Assembly: GCA_034440635.1 (NCBI GenBank)
Contig: JAOTON010001143.1
Coordinates: 62,001 to 126,000, forward strand
Source of the DNA: Lepas anatifera
Taxonomy: Eukaryota > Arthropoda > Thecostraca > Lepadidae
Length of the DNA: 64,000 nucleotides
Direction: 5' to 3'
Part shown: positions 12,101 through 23,570 of the stretch, in pieces
Layout: every line of letters starts with the position of its first letter
How positions within the stretch are numbered: position 1 is the stretch's first letter
The notes under the pieces: generated by a model
The model's database searches: none
The model's input: only the letters and a program-made list of their open reading frames with translations
What the model was told of the DNA's origin: nothing
Program-made: the position numbers and the translations under genes

Positions 12101-12947
12101 CACGCGCATTGACGGGGGTCTGAGCCACCTTCGCATTGACGGAGGGGGCGGGTACCCGCCCCCTAAGATCTCGAGAACCACGGTAGGTAACAAAAAACGG
12201 TAAACGGCGTTGGGCTGCCCATCCACTTCTCCATTGAAAACATTTGAACCATTTTTTTGTCAGGTCACATTTAAGGTCACGAGAGGTCAAAACATGCCCG
12301 TCATAGGGATAACTTGTAAAGTCAGTTTTTTTCGGCCATTACATCTGAACAAGTAAAGATAAAGCAAAACGACTTGAACTATATGAATCCTCTTAGCAAG
12401 CCGAATCGAATGATATATAATTTGACCTTGCTAGGTCAAATCAAGGATTTGACCTGACCTGAGGTCAGGTCGGGGTCAAATTATATAAATTGCATATCAT
12501 TAAAACCGCAAAGCCCAGGCGAGTCTATTGCAGCTAAAATAAATGCTCTGTCACTATCCGTTACTGAGTTATTTAGTAAAAACCATTTTTCCCATGTATT
12601 TCCAAGGGAGAGGTCATGCCTCGTACCTGACCTTAGGTCATCGATATCAAAAATACCGGAACATATTTTAGAGAACTCAGTGGGACCATTATGTGATATG
12701 AATTTGAATCGGATAAGTTCACCCTGCTCCGACTTATGCTATCTTAAACTTTTTTTGATGTCGGGTCACTTGACCTGTATTGGTGACCTGACCTGAGATG
12801 ACCTAACCTTAAAATTTTCACAGAAGTTGTAAAAATGATGAGGAAAAAGGTATACCAAGTACGGCGGCGCTACGCGCCGCCGTTTTCTACTATCTCCGAA
12901 AAACCCGAGGGAGGGGGCGGGTACCCGCCCACCGTCAATGCCCGTGA
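12097..12947 (+). mobile_element. Type A element, second insertion into the same host
   Basis: Complete body with clear left end and GGCGGCGCTACGCGCCGCC hairpin. Its right end (CAATGCCCGTGATG) has mutated and the host does not resume, implying a deletion. Confidence 0.85.
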
Positions 12948-13049
12948 TGAACGTGGTTTGGTCCCCACGTTAGTTAGTTAAGGGCTTTTTATAAAGCATT
13001 TTGTACAAGCCACATTTTTTGCCTCTAAAATTTGTCTTGAAGGCTTAAG

Positions 13050-13122
13050 ATCTTAGGGGGCGGGTACCCGCTACCCCCCGTAAAGTGAAGGTGGCTCAGA
13101 CCCCCGTCAATGAGCGTGTTAA
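13050..13122 (-). mobile_element. Terminal fragment of a type A element
   Basis: Only the last 70 bp (GATCTTAGGGGGCGGG to GAGCGTGTTAA) remain. It ends in a TTAA that is also the start of the type B remnant, so it was probably inserted into an internal TTAA of that element. The stretch 12948-13049 contains a scrap resembling the middle of the CCAGTCTG element. Confidence 0.75.
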
Positions 13123-13913
13123 GAAAACTTGGCATAACTCATACCATTAGAGCTATTGAGATCTGGTAAAGTACATATGATAGAAAAATACCAGACCCTT
13201 TCCGCTATGAGGGAAGTAATGACCTTCCGCCAGTGGTTTGTCCTCCGGAGGTTACCTCGTGACCTAATATGACCTGAGGTCACAAAAGGTCAGAAAGTGC
13301 CCTTGCCGTATATCAAACGAAAGCCAGTGACGATACATACACGATGATGTTTGATTCATCGTTTCAGCTTAATTGGGTCAAAAGTTGTCAAAATACTGCT
13401 TTTGACCCCTATAGTGACCTTGGATGACCTTGGAGTGGTAAAATGAGAAATATTGCACCTGGAATCCGTGAAAGGGAGTCCAAGAACGCTTTTTCTGAGC
13501 AAGCTAAGCATTTGCAATCGTTTTTGTGGCTTTTAGATCATGAGGCAGCTATTTCCCATGCTTTTTTAATGGCAGAGGTCACCTCGTGTCCTAGTCTCAG
13601 GTCACGAAATCTGAAAATCCTGGATATACATGATGTATACCCTGGACGGATCACGAAGAGTATAAATTTTCAAATCAATCGACCAAGAAATGTAGCTCTT
13701 ATAGAGCTCAAAAGTTGAAGTGAGGTGACCTTGGTTGACTCTGCCTGTTGACCTGACCTTGCGTGACCTGGGATAAAAAATTTAGGAGTGGTGGAAAAAT
13801 TATGGGATGAGAGACAGAGCCCTCAACTATGGTGCTGAGCCTCGTCGTTTTTACTGCTATCCCGAAAAAAACCTTAGGGGACCATCGATGGCCCCAGCTG
13901 GGGCGAGGGTTAA
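13119..13913 (-). mobile_element. Type B TTAA element, left part missing
   Basis: It begins at the internal TTAAGAAAACTTGGCATAAC of type B and runs to the intact end GGGGCGAGGGTTAA with the palindrome CCATCGATGG. Dense AGGTCA/TGACCT motifs occur at the usual places. Confidence 0.8.
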
Positions 13914-14548
13914 CACGTGAATCATGAAATTTTCGACTTAAGTCATAAGTTTCATAAATATTTCATCATACTTGTGACTGGTTTAATCAATCAAAAGACT
14001 CGTGTAGAAAGATGCATGTCCAGTTTTCATTCCAGGGACACAAGAAATACAGGTATAAATGTAATTTTGGACTTCTCCCCATTTGCCGATGCAAACATTG
14101 TCTCCAAATCACTTTTGTGTGGAAATGTGTATTAAAATGAAAATTTCAGCCGCACATGGAGTGCCTTTTGACCCTCTAAGATGGAGCTGACTTAAAATGA
14201 AACTACCCAAACAGTTAAAAATGTGCATTCTGCCCAATACCTTTTTTTAGACATTGCCTTTCGCTAAAAATCGGCGAGAAAACAGTTATCTCTGGACGAT
14301 AAATCTGTATCCATTTTTTCAAAGCCGCACTAGTTCAAGGCGTCCCCCTGAAATCGGGAAATTGTGTGTCTTTGACGGCACGATAAGGTAGTAATGATTA
14401 ATTTTAGATTTACTGTTAAAAAATCATCCAAGACATTTCCCGCTCATAAGATGAACTCCATCAAACGTGCCCCCCCCTTGGACGAAAAAGTACCGCCGCC
14501 ACTGACCCCCGCCCCCGTCAATGCGCGTGCTAATAAGTGAAATCCCAT

Positions 14549-14594
14549 TCAGTGGTTCTCAACCGCAGTGTTCAGTTAGCGTTGCTGGTTTCAG
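14549..14594 (+). repeat. Duplicate acceptor of exon V4
   Basis: TTCAGTGGTTCTC occurs at 14549 and again at the true boundary, 42 bp later. Entry at the first copy hits a TAG. Confidence 0.7.
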
Positions 14595-14744
14595 TGGTTC
14601 TCGCTGCCATTTGCGATGACCCACGAGGCGTTCAGCACGCTGGAGGTGAGCCAGAACGACTGGGTCGGCACCCTGGACCCCCGCTTCGCCGGCGTGTGGG
14701 TGGACTTCGCCTTCCTAGTGCTGGTCGGCGGGATACCCTGGCAG
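14595..14744 (+). CDS. SLC5A7: Choline transporter, visible exon V4 (TM6 and loop)
   Basis: Fifty whole codons read WFSLPFAMTHEAFSTLEV, then a loop NDWVGTLDPRFAG, then a helix ending LVGGIPWQ. GGIPWQ is a hallmark of the family and its Trp belongs to the substrate site in human CHT1. The acceptor is gctggtttcag and the donor is CAG|GTGAGA, both phase 0. The same acceptor plus first eight bases also occurs 42 bp upstream, but entry there would reach a TAG before the true start. Base composition is G+C-rich like the other exons and unlike the AT-rich intron. Confidence 0.92.
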
Positions 14745-15500
14745 GTGAGACTAGGCTGAGGTAGTTATCGAAGTTAAATTCGGCCTCAACTTATCAGAGT
14801 CTAACTGATTTCAAAACATTATTGCAAATTTGAATCTTGTAAAATATATTGATTTTCGCGAATGGAGTGCGTTTGCCGCTGCTGTCCCCTAAACAGGTGT
14901 GATGCGTTCATTGAGGTCAGGCCCTGTGGAAGGCGATGCTGGGGTCGATGCGGGTCGTAGTGTTGCGTTGAGGGCGAATGGTGATCCTACGGCTTGAATA
15001 GTGACGCAATCAGTGTAACCCACGCATAGTCATGTAACCAACTTCTAAGCAGAGTTTACCGCTCTAGAAATTTTTTTGACAAACTTTTGGCCAGTTCAGA
15101 ACAATTAGAGAAAAAATGACGTTAGCTTGATTTATGGGACATGAAGCCCTGGCGTCTAAATGAACCCGACATTGTGGGAATTGCTCGTTCAGATGGTGGG
15201 GTCGGAGTTTCTGTAACAACACCCTTGATGACTTCGGGTGAAATTCGATCCCAAAAGCCGAACCTGCAGCAACTTCGACAAGATTAAAAGTCGCATTTTG
15301 TGCCTTCTAAATTGTATATAAGTGTGATAGAATTAAGAATATATCAAAACAAGAACTAACATGTCTTCCACGTACGTACGGCGGAAAGACGACAAAACAA
15401 TCCTTTGCAACGTTAGAAAGTGGTTTTGCTTCAAGGGTTCGGAAAGGGTTGACAAAGGCTGCAGTTCCAGGACTAGAGTGAACCCCTGATCTGTGGACAC

Positions 15501-15690
15501 CAGCGTGTCCCCAGTCCCTCTACCAGCGGGTGTTCACACCGGCGTGTCCCCAGTCCCTCTACCAGCGGGTGTTCACACCGGCGTGTCCCAGTCCCTCTAC
15601 CAGCGGGTGTTCACACTATTATGGTCCCAGTCCCTTTACCAACGGGTACTTACACCGGTGTGTCCCCAGTCGCTCTACCAGCGGGTGTTG
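15501..15690 (+). repeat. Five-copy 39-bp array of the V5 acceptor and first codons
   Basis: The unit is CCCCAG|TCCCTCTACCAGCGGG plus GTGTTCACACCGGCGTGT. Acceptor AG ends before 15515, 15554, 15592, 15631 and 15670; the spacings are 39, 38, 39 and 39. Each copy repeats the 3' splice site and the codons for SLYQRV. Copies 3 and 4 read in frame into V5. Confidence 0.95.
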
Positions 15691-15799
15691 TCCGCCAAGA
15701 GCCCCCGAAGAGCGCAGAAGCTGCTGTACGCTGCTGCACTGGGCTGCGTGTTTCTCGCCACTCCAGCTATTCTCGTCGGCGCCATTGCCAAAGGCACAG
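15670..15799 (+). CDS. SLC5A7: Choline transporter, visible exon V5 (TM7)
   Basis: The translation starts SLYQRVLSAKSPRRAQKLL, matching the loop directly after IPWQ in the family (QRVLS is diagnostic), and continues through a helix ending AILVGAIAKGT. The acceptor is tgtccccag ending at 15669, the last of five tandem acceptors; it is chosen because it gives the exact family length. The donor is ACAG|GTGGGT and the exon ends one base into an Asp codon finished by V6. If acceptor 3 or 4 were used, the protein would gain 26 or 13 residues without a stop; acceptors 1 and 2 are out of frame. Confidence 0.9.
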
Positions 15800-15875
15800 G
15801 TGGGTGGTCTGTATAAGAACAGACACAGTGAAGAGAAATTGTGGTTTAGGATGAGAAATTACGCTATACATAAGG

Positions 15876-16710
15876 TTAACACGCGCATTGATGGGAGGGG
15901 GCGGGTACCCGCCCCCTCGGACTTTTTGGAGATAACATAAGAAACAGCGGCCCGTAGCACACTGTACTTGAAAAAATTTTGCCTGATCAATTTTACAACT
16001 TTTTCAGCATTTTAAGGCTAGGTCATGTTAGGTCAGGTCACCAGTACAGGTCGAGTGACCCGACATAAAAAACGTTAAAGATGGCATAAGCCAGAACAGG
16101 GTGAACTTTTCAGATTAAAATTGATATCACATAATGGGCTCACCGAGTTCTTTAAAATATGTTCCGGTACTTTTGATATCGATGACCTAAGGTCAGATAC
16201 GAGCTATGACCTCTGAATTGGCAATACATGGGAAAATAGTTTTAACTGAATAACTTAGTAACGGAAGGTGATAGAGCGTTTATTTTGACTGAATTATATT
16301 TGCCTTGCCTTTACAGTTATAATAATTTGCATTTTACCTAATCTGACTTTGACCTGACCTCAGGTTAGGTCAAATCCCATATTTGACCTAGCAAGGCCAT
16401 ATTATTTATCATTCGATTCGGATTGCTGCGAGGATTCCAATAGTTTAAATTGTTTTGCTACATCATGGAATGACCAAAATCCTTCATTTACATGTTATTC
16501 CTATGATGATATGTTTTGACCTCTAGTGACCTAAAATGTGACCTGACAAAAAATGGCTGAAATATTTTCGATAGAAAAGTGGATGTGCTATCCAATGTCG
16601 TTACTCGTTTGTCTCTTTCTAGCGTGGTTCTCGAGATCTTAGGGGGAGCAGGTGTCCGACCCTCTCGTCAAAGCAAAGGTGGCTCAGATCCCGGTCAATA
16701 CGCGTATTAA
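15876..16710 (-). mobile_element. Type A TTAA element
   Basis: TTAA at 15876-15879 and 16707-16710 flank AACACGCGCATTGATGGG and CAATACGCGTATTAA ends. About 80-85 percent similar by eye to the younger copies. Confidence 0.88.
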
Positions 16711-16974
16711 CTGTGATTTGCTTGCAGCTTAAGTAATTTTAAATATTTGTTGAATATTTCGGACAAGCACTAGGTAAAACAAGATGGGAATATTATATGC
16801 TCTGTACTTGGGTACAATTGGACATACCTTTGAAAAGTTCGAACAAATATTGCGTGCGAGAACCATCTTACAAAGTTACGTTTCAAAATAATAGAACAAT
16901 AAAAACAATAAAACGTGTATCAAAACACCATGATCCCTCAGTTTTTCGCTAAACTCGATCATTTTCTTCGTTTT

Positions 16975-17100
16975 TACGTTGGGGAAACAGGCCGACCCAA
17001 ACGCGTCCGTCTGAAGGAAGGCTTGGCCAATATCCGACATACTACTGAGCACCCCGAACTACCTATCCCCGCTGGCCGAACATTGCACGGCGGGAACTTG
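16975..17100 (+). pseudogene. Possible GIY-YIG endonuclease fragment of a Penelope-like element
   Basis: A short frame reads YVGETGRPKRVRLKEGL then ANIRHTTEHPELP. YVGETGR....RL.EH..NIR is the core of GIY-YIG nuclease domains found at the end of Penelope-like retroelements. No polymerase is adjacent, so it would be a fragment. It could also be an unrelated chance frame. Confidence 0.45.
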
Positions 17101-17222
17101 TCTACTTTCAGCCTAAATTCATTCGTAACGACAGTGTCCATGAGTGAATTTTATCAATTTGGCTGGGAATCAGTTGGCTAGTGATAAGATGACAATACTC
17201 CATACTGTATTCCCATTTGGAC

Positions 17223-18061
17223 TTAATACGCGCATTGACGGGGGTCTGAGCCACCTTCGCTTTGACGGGGGTCGCGGGTACCCGCCATCCTAGGATCTCA
17301 AGAACCACGCTAGGTATCGAAAAAAACGGTAAACGACGTTGCGTAGCCCATCCACTTTTCCATCAAAAATATTTGAACCATTTTTTGTCAGGTCACATTT
17401 AAGGTAACTAGAGGTCAAAGCATGCCTTCATAGGGATAACATGTAAATGAAGATTTTTGGTCATTTCATCTGAACAAGTAAAGATAGAGAAAATAATTTG
17501 AACTATATGAATCCTCGCAGCAAGCCAAATCGAATGATATATAATATGACCTAGCTAGGTCAAATCAAAGTTTGGCCTGACCTGACGACAGGTCAAGGTC
17601 AAATTAGTTAAAATGCATATCATTACAACCGCAAAGACAAGGCGAGTCTATTGCAGTAAAAAAACGCTATATGTCCATCTGTTACTAAGTTATTCAGCTA
17701 AAACCATTTTTCATGTATTTCCGATGGAGAGGTCATGGCTCGTATCTGACCTTAGGTCATCGATATAAACATACCGGAACATATTTTAAAGAACTCGGTG
17801 GGCCCATTATGTGATATGAGTTTTAATCGGATAAGTTCTCCTTGTTCCGAATTACGCTATCTTAAACTTTAAGGTCAGTTCACTTAACCTGTACTGGTGA
17901 CCTGACCTGAGATGACCTAACCTTAAAATTTTCACAAAAGTTGTAAAATGATGAGAGAAGAGGCATGTCAAGTACGGCGGCGTTACGCGCTGCCGTTTTA
18001 TGCTGTCTCCGAAAAAAAACCCGAGGGGGCGGATACGCGCCCACCCGTCAATGCGCGTGTG
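17223..18061 (+). mobile_element. Type A TTAA element
   Basis: Left TTAATACGCGCATTGACGG and right CGTCAATGCGCGTGTG ends. The right TTAA has mutated. Body order is standard. Confidence 0.87.
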
Positions 18062-18206
18062 AAAATGCGCAGAGAAAGGGGTCCTAAACATTTTCCAATT
18101 TAGCCGTAATAACTAATACTGATTTCAGTTAATACAACAATAACTTGTTAAAATATATCAATATCGTTTCTTATTTCATTGCCTAATACTGAAATATATG
18201 TTCCAA

Positions 18207-19094
18207 TTAACATGCGCAGTGGAGAGGGGACCTCGTCAACGCACAGTTAAGGAGGTCCTAAAGTGCCCCCCTGAGATCTCGGAAACCAAGAATGTTAGAA
18301 AAACGCCCGTTGGGATGTGCGTGGGGGCAATATGATCGACATTATGACCAAGTTTTATCGACCGAAGATTATCCTGAAGGCCAAACGAGGTCACTAAGGT
18401 CAAATATGGGCCCTGCTTGGGGACCTATTATGAAATACCCTGATTTGCGGAAAATAGCCGGAATTCACCAAAAGCGGATTCATATCATATAAGAAAGGTA
18501 CCACAAAATTTTCCTTGAAATTTTTAGGTCAAGGTCATTCAATGGCAATGCCCTATGACGTAACAATATGTCATTATCAAAATAATGTACAATTTAGTTG
18601 ACACTATAGCAGCCTTCGGGCAGGAATCGATTATTTGACCTTGAAAAGACCTCTGCGATTGATCTGTGACCTTGACCTTGAGTAGTCTTAACTATGAAAT
18701 CATAGCATAACATACTTCATACTGAATAATGCCCTTTGACCGGAATACTGGGGTCAATGACCTTGACCTGTGATATTTGGCCTTGACCTTCATTTGGGTT
18801 GACCTTGACGTATAAACTAATTATTCGATGTTATGATGTCACCACTTGGTCTACAGTACAGGTGAACTGGTGCAACCGCGCGATTGCGATGGTCTCAAAA
18901 TATAGGTCTGACTTTGAAAGCCTATAAGTCGAAAAATTATTGACTGATTTGCAAAGTACCTTCACTAATCGACGCGCTCATAAATTCTCCCAAATGCAGC
19001 AGAGTAGCGTTTTCCGGTAGTGAATGGTTTTTTGGCCAACTTGGAAAAATGTGTGACGGGGCACTCAAGTATCTCCCTCTACTGCGCGTGATAA
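18207..19094. mobile_element. Type D TTAA element
   Basis: Left TTAACATGCGCAGTGGAGAG and right CTCCCTCTACTGCGCGTGAT. It shares GACTTTGAAAGCCTATAAGT and GACGTATAAACTAATTAT-like blocks with the copies at 7789 and 56278. Confidence 0.82.
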
Positions 19095-19359
19095 CATTTT
19101 ATTATTCTATTATTTATTTTTCCCGGAAGAGCTACTAACGCCATCTCTGGTACAAACCGACAGAGGATCCCACAAGTTCTGGCGTGGTGGCGCACGTACG
19201 CGTATTCAAGAGATTTGATCCGAAGCCCTTGGTTGGGGACGGCATCTGGACTACGAGGCAGCCAATTTTGGGGGCGTAAAACCATCAGATGGAACACAAA
19301 CATTTTCAGGTGCGCGCCAAATTCTATCGTGAGAGTCGATACTCCCCATAGTCTCATCT

Positions 19360-19476
19360 TGGGGTAAAGGGAAAAGAAGTGACATTTTAATGGGCGGCAT
19401 CGGACTTTCAGGGGGCGACGAAGATCAATCAAAGGGAAGTGCCCCACTCGTCCCCATCCTGGATCCGCCTATGGTG
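19360..19476 (+). mobile_element. 3' end of a GGCGGATCCAGG element
   Basis: It ends CATCCTGGATCCGCCTATGG and contains TTTCAGGGGGCGACGAAG, matching the right ends at 55663 and 59184. Confidence 0.65.
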
Positions 19477-19479
19477 ACA

Positions 19480-20610
19480 CCACCTACCTTCAGCTGTAAT
19501 TATCGCCAAAAAGCTATAACTCCACAACCTGAATGGCCTCTCCGTCATTGTCTGTCATTGTCTCTGTCTCTCTGTCTCTCTGCATGGGCGCCGCGCCGGC
19601 CAGGCGCATTGCGGTAAATATGCAAACCTTTCCTAAAAAATCGCAAAAAGTCGCAGGAAATTTTAGTAGGTTCGTACCTAGAATTGTCTGTTGTGTCCTA
19701 ATTTATACATTTCCGTGCGCCAATTTATACCACTAATAGTTAAAACCTTACACATTTGTAGGAGACCCGAAATTGAAAGTGGTTAGAAACAAGGTCCAAT
19801 ATAATCTTATACAATTGTATTCCTATGACATTTTTACTAATCTGAAGGTTATTTTGGACATAAAAGGTCAAGATTTCCAGAAATACAGAAATTGGTACAC
19901 ATAAAAAATATCGGACGTCCCACATGATTGTGTATCTTGCCATCATTTCCTGGCATTGAAACAAGTAACACTGGATGTCTAACTTTCTCAAAATCTAGGT
20001 TTATTTTTCACACACTTTTTAGAAAAGAAGACAAAAATAATTTTCACCATGGTAAAACTTGGATAATTTCCAACCAATTAGGAACATATTTTGTCCACAA
20101 ATCGAATTCTTAACTTTTGATTACATTTAGGCTATTAGTGGAAAAGTTTCTACTGGCATTGGCTGGACTGCGGCCAAGTTTTCAACCCCAGCAAAGCCGT
20201 CACGCTGGGGATCAAGCCTCATTGGTTTCAGAGGTTAATACGGAAGGCATCGAAATGAGGACGAGTAGGCCTTTCGGTAACCAGCTGGTGGGTAAGTTTA
20301 CCCTGAACCCGGTAAGGGATATTGTTTAAGTGGCCGCGGTTAGCGAGAAATTGAGGGATCGTGGTGTTTTTATACTCGTTTTTTTTGTTCTGTTATAATG
20401 AAATGTAACTTAATAAGCTGGTCCTCTTTGGCCAAATTTTTCAGAACCCTTCAAAAGTATGTCCAGTTGTACCGAAGTACAGAGTATATAACATTCCCAT
20501 ATTTTTACCTAGTGTTTGTCCAAAATATTTAATTTTTATAAATCTAGGAAAATGACTCTCCGAATGCATAACCAATATTCATAAGCAAATCGGCTCAAGT
20601 TGAAAATGTG
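19480..20610. other. Unassigned intron DNA
   Basis: AT-rich DNA with no clear gene or repeat. Confidence 0.4.
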
Positions 20611-20614
20611 TACA

Positions 20615-21015
20615 TTGACCTGTCTCTTCGATCCCGGATGTAAAATACACTTAGACTCTATACTTGGACAAACCCTCTATCAGAATCTGATAGGGCAAAT
20701 CACAAATTCTGTGAGAGTGTGGCCAGGCCTCGAATTGTGCTTCGCACAAATGCCTTTTACAATGAATTCTTAGAAATTGGATGTCATGACCTCGCATGCT
20801 GAAGAAAATAAGCTGCTCCTATTTTTATTCAAGGTCACGACATCCAAATTTTAAGCATTCGTTCTAAAAGGCATTTGTATGAAACTCAATTTGAGGTCTG
20901 GCTACACTATGCTTGAGAATTTGATGTTTTACCTACCTGATTCTGATGAAGGGCTGCTCCCCAAATTTATCATCTAGGTGTATTTTACATCCAGGATTCG
21001 AGGTGACAGACCAGT
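20615..21015. repeat. Fold-back element, about 400 bp
   Basis: Outer arms: GATCCCGGATGTAAAATACAC at left and GTGTATTTTACATCCAGGAT at right. Inner arms: CTCGAATTGTGCTTCGC, AATGCCTTTTACAATGAAT and TGGATGTCATGACCT pair with AGGTCACGACATCCA, TTCTAAAAGGCATT and CTCAATTTGAGG. The loop is short, near 20800-20825. It resembles a fold-back MITE. Confidence 0.8.
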
Positions 21016-21586
21016 ATACACCTTTTAAACTTATAATCATGCTCCTCGCCTCAGGACTGCAAAACCTATCAACATTTGAAACCAACATTGGCCGTCAAAA
21101 AGAACTGGTGCGCCTGACAGTACCGAGGGACACAGAGGCGCTCACTCACGGTGCTCAAGAGAAATGGCAGGAGATATATTGCCAGATGCCGATTCTCATA
21201 TATTTCTCGCGCAGTTCTCATTTGCACGCGCTGAGGTGGCGCCAATTCTCATTTGCTAGTGCCTACCGTTGCCTTGCACCGGCTGGTCAGATTTGCCCTG
21301 CGCATCTCCGAAAAACCAGAGCGTTCTTGGCCTGGCTTTGTTGGTGCACTTTTGTCTCCAGTCTGGCGCTCAACGTAGCCAAGAATTGTCTACTACTGCT
21401 GCCTTTTCTAGAACGCCGTGCAGTCGATAAAGCTGTCTCGTTGATAGCAGTTACCCCGGTGCAGACTCGTTCCTACCATTCCTAAGCCCTTGGTTACCGG
21501 TTTCCTCCAGAGGCAAAGACATGCTTTCTCACTTACAATTCTGGTGACAAGTAAATACTTGGCCATCTTCTCTTTTGCTTGGGCTG

Positions 21587-22378
21587 TAACACGCGCATTG
21601 ACGGGGGCGGGTACCCGCCCCTCGGGTTTTTCGGAGAGAGCAGAAAAACGACGGCGCGTAGCGCTGCCGTACTTGGTATACCTTTTCCCTCATCATTTTT
21701 ACAATTTTTTTGTTAAAATTTTGAGGTTAGGTCATCTCCAGGTCAGGTCACCAGTACAGGTCAAGTGACCTGAACTAAAAAAAAGCTTAAGATAGCATAC
21801 GTCGGAAATGGGTAAACTTATCCGATTGAAACTCATATCACATAATGGGCCCACCTAGTTCTCTAAAATATGTTCCGGTATTTTTATATCGATGACCTAA
21901 GGTCAGGTACGAGCCGTGACCTCTCCATTGGAAATACATGGGAAAATGGTTTTTACTGAATAACTCAGTAACGGTTGGTGATAGAGCGTTTATTTGAGCC
22001 GCATTAGACTCGGCTTGTGTTTGCAGTTCTAAATGATATGCATTTTATATAATTTGACCTTGACCTGACCTTGGATCAGGTCAAATCCTCGATTTGACCT
22101 AGCAAGGTCATATTATATATCATTCGATTCGGCTTGCTGCTAGGATTCATACAGTTTAAGTTGTTTTGCTCTATATTTACTTGTTCAGATGTAATGGCCG
22201 AAAACCTTATTTTCATGTTATCCCTATGACGGCATGTGTTGACCTCTCGTGACCTTAAATGTGACCTGAATAAAAAAAATGGCCCAAATATTTTTGACGG
22301 AGAAGTGGATTGGCCACCCAACGCCATTTACCGTTTTTCGCTACCTACCGCGGTTCTCGCCGTCAATGCGCGTGTTAA
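21587..22378 (-). mobile_element. Type A element with deleted subterminal region
   Basis: Both ends are present (TAACACGCGCATTGACGG and CGTCAATGCGCGTGTTAA), but the right end jumps from CCGCGGTTCTCG straight to the terminal repeat, losing the palindrome and about 60 bp. Confidence 0.87.
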
Positions 22379-22484
22379 CGACCACCAACTAAGTTATAAG
22401 TTTTGTTATAAGTTAGTTATAGGTTATAAGTTATACGCCTCCCAACTACTAGATTATATAGCGCCGAAGGAGAGGGGAATTATC

Positions 22485-22757
22485 TAGGCTGGGACCAGGG
22501 CAGGGCCTCTAACCCTACCTCTGGGTGGGCTTGATCCCGCCCAGAAGCAGGATTAGACGCTATTGCTCACGCCTAGTTTTTGTTTATTTTTGCTTCCCGG
22601 CTGCTGGCTGGCGCCAACATCAGGGCTCATCGCCCCATTCCCCGCACTCAGCGGTTACACGCGGGAGCCCACCCCGCTCAAAGGGGGCCCCGGGATTTGA
22701 ACCCGAGACCCCTGGTTCAGCAAACGGACCCGTTACCCCTGAGCTACAGTGGCCGTT
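22485..22757 (-). mobile_element. tRNA-derived SINE, minus strand
   Basis: On the minus strand 22754 to 22683 reads as a tRNA-like head: TGTAGCTCAGGGGTAACGG (A box) and CTCGGGTTCAAATCCCG (B box and T arm). The anticodon arm pairs poorly, so a functional tRNA is unlikely. A G+C-rich body extends to about 22485. Confidence 0.65.
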
Positions 22758-22822
22758 TCCAGTGTAGCTCATGCCTAGTTAGTTTGCTTGCCTCTCGGCA
22801 CCATGTAACCTTGCATTGTTAG

Positions 22823-23043
22823 ATGGCGCCGTTACGTGGCGCCGTTACATGGTGCCGTTACATGGTGCCGTTATATGGCGCCGTTAATTGGCGCCGTTAC
22901 ATGCCGCCGTTACGTGGTGCCGTTACGTGGTGCCGTTACGTGGCGCCGTTAATTGGCGCCGTTACATGCCGCCGTTACGTGGTGCCGTTAAGTGGCGCCG
23001 TTACGTGGTGCCGTTCCATGGTGCCGTTACTTGGCGCGGCGTT
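22823..23043 (+). repeat. 13-bp minisatellite
   Basis: About 17 units of TGGCGCCGTTACG with TGGTGCC, ATGCCGCC and AATTGGC variants in a partly repeated higher order. Long frames through it are artefacts. Confidence 0.93.
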
Positions 23044-23190
23044 AAAACCCAAGCAAAAAACAGCATCCGACAAGGTCTCCATTTGTTCGTCAAACTTCAA
23101 CATTTTTATTACATATATGTGTTTTGGTGCTAATTCTAGTGCTAACTCTCAGATATTTCTTTTGACCCCGGTTTTATCGGTGCTCCATAG

Positions 23191-23279
23191 ACTGGGGGAA
23201 AACAGAACACGGAAAGAAGCCGGAGGAAAATGAGACGCGTTTTATTCTTCCTCTGGTCATGCAGTACCTCACGCCAGGG
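23191..23279 (+). CDS. SLC5A7: Choline transporter, visible exon V6 (TM7-TM8 loop)
   Basis: This 89-bp exon was found by homology. It completes the Asp of a family-typical TDW motif, encodes a charged loop WGKTEHGKKPEENETR, then FILPLVMQYLTPG, the start of the next helix. The acceptor is gctccatag ending at 23190 and the donor is GGG|GTAAGT. Phases 1 in and 0 out fit V5 and V7, and residue spacing equals that of CHT1. It lies 7.4 kb after V5 behind several transposons and a minisatellite. Confidence 0.88.
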
Positions 23280-23570
23280 GTAAGTGATGCACGAGTCAGG
23301 TAGAGCAGTCTTTAATTCACCGCAACAAACTGCACTATTCCAACTAAGAACAGAGTGAGAACTGGAAGGTGGTTAGAAATGCCTCGCACAGTAAGAAAGC
23401 GCCAAAGCTTCACAACTACCACCTTAAAACACTATTTGGACTAAGTTAAATAACTGCGTGCCTGGTAGTGTGAAAAATGTAGCATATTTTGAAACGTATT
23501 TTTGGAAATATTGTTTTTCCGAAACATGTATTTGTAACAGGGGTACTCCGCTCTAGTAGGCTGGTCTATT

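Noticed and set aside
20946..21485. 179-codon plus-strand frame
   Set aside because: It starts inside the fold-back element, has no recognisable domain and lies in an intron of the transporter.
22683..22754. Functional tRNA gene on the minus strand
   Set aside because: The anticodon arm does not pair and a SINE-like body continues downstream.
22823..23233. Frames of 80 to 136 codons rich in Gly-Ala-Val-Arg
   Set aside because: They come from the 13-bp minisatellite.
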